DNA of 16,170 nucleotides from Anaerolineae bacterium (GTDB lineage: Bacteria > Chloroflexota > Anaerolineae > JAFGEY01): positions 1-16,170 of the forward strand of contig JAFGJF010000350.1 of NCBI GenBank assembly GCA_016929205.1. The letters run 5' to 3'. The notes beneath the pieces are model-generated. The model saw only the letters and a program-made list of their open reading frames with translations, was not told where the DNA came from and did not search any database. Every line of letters begins with the position of its first letter. The first letter of the stretch is position 1. The translations under genes were made by a program, and so were the position numbers. This document shows, in pieces, positions 16,061-16,170 of the stretch.

Positions 16061-16089
16061 TTGGGCAATACTGGAATCCTGACTATAAT
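16061..16089 (+). promoter_or_regulatory. Promoter of the plus-strand gene at the window end
   Basis: TTGGGC (16061-16066), 17-base spacer, perfect TATAAT (16084-16089). It would start transcription near 16096, about 60 bases upstream of the ATG at 16158. It is back-to-back with the distal zinc-ribbon promoter, whose -35 ends 55 bases away. Confidence 0.65.
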
Positions 16090-16157
16090 AGTTGGAGAAA
16101 ATAATAGGCAACTCAAAAACTTGTCGTGAATCCGAATTCAGCCAGGGAGGCCTTCCT

Positions 16158-16170
16158 ATGTCAGAACCAC
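16158..16170 (+). CDS. 5' end of an unidentified plus-strand gene
   Basis: ATG at 16158 (MSEP...) follows an AGGGAGG ribosome site 7 bases upstream and a good promoter. Only four codons are in the window, so the product cannot be named. The start signals are strong; gene identity is unknown. Confidence 0.65.

Overview
The window looks like a piece of a bacterial chromosome of moderate GC content, most likely from a Chloroflexota lineage. I infer this from the style of the multi-GAF/PAS proteins, with their repeated FNYYHVH-type GAF domains, and from the Gram-positive-like Rsb genes. I could not run a taxonomic search, so the phylum is tentative. Almost everything is coded on the minus strand.

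Layout. Positions 1-1243 hold gatC and the 5' part of gatA (Glu/Asp-tRNA amidotransferase subunits), with a promoter just upstream of gatC and a symmetrical terminator at 1301-1325. Positions 1428-15154 form one long minus-strand operon. In transcription order it encodes three membrane-anchored STAS proteins (about 547, 279 and 517 aa), a soluble GAF-PAS-GAF-PAS-STAS protein (766 aa), a giant 2147-aa protein with nine GAF and two PAS domains plus a C-terminal STAS domain, then RsbS (single STAS) and RsbT (GHKL serine kinase). All five large proteins end in an RsbR-type STAS domain, so this is a stressosome (RsbR-RsbS-RsbT) module with five divergent sensors. Positions 15155-15502 are a leader or intergenic region with hairpins and a possible small ORF. 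Positions 15503-15832 hold an FmdB-type zinc-ribbon gene with two good upstream promoters. A plus-strand gene with its own promoter begins at 16158 and runs off the window.

How the genes probably work together. In the known Bacillus system, RsbR and RsbS STAS domains co-assemble into a large shell that holds RsbT. When RsbT is activated it phosphorylates the STAS domains, is released, and switches on a downstream partner. Here RsbS keeps its phosphorylatable serine (Ser60) and RsbT keeps its ATP-binding boxes. The five RsbR-like proteins differ at the two phosphorylation positions: two keep Thr at the main site, one has Gly, and two have Glu. Three carry membrane domains, so the assembly may be tethered to the membrane and combine membrane, periplasmic or extracytoplasmic, and cytosolic signals. 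No sigma factor, RsbU, RsbV, RsbW or RsbX gene lies in the window, so the output is unknown.

The most noteworthy points are the five-sensor stressosome operon, the giant RsbR, the graded loss of phosphoacceptors, the membrane-bound subunits, and a leader in which a strong ribosome-binding site lies inside a hairpin.
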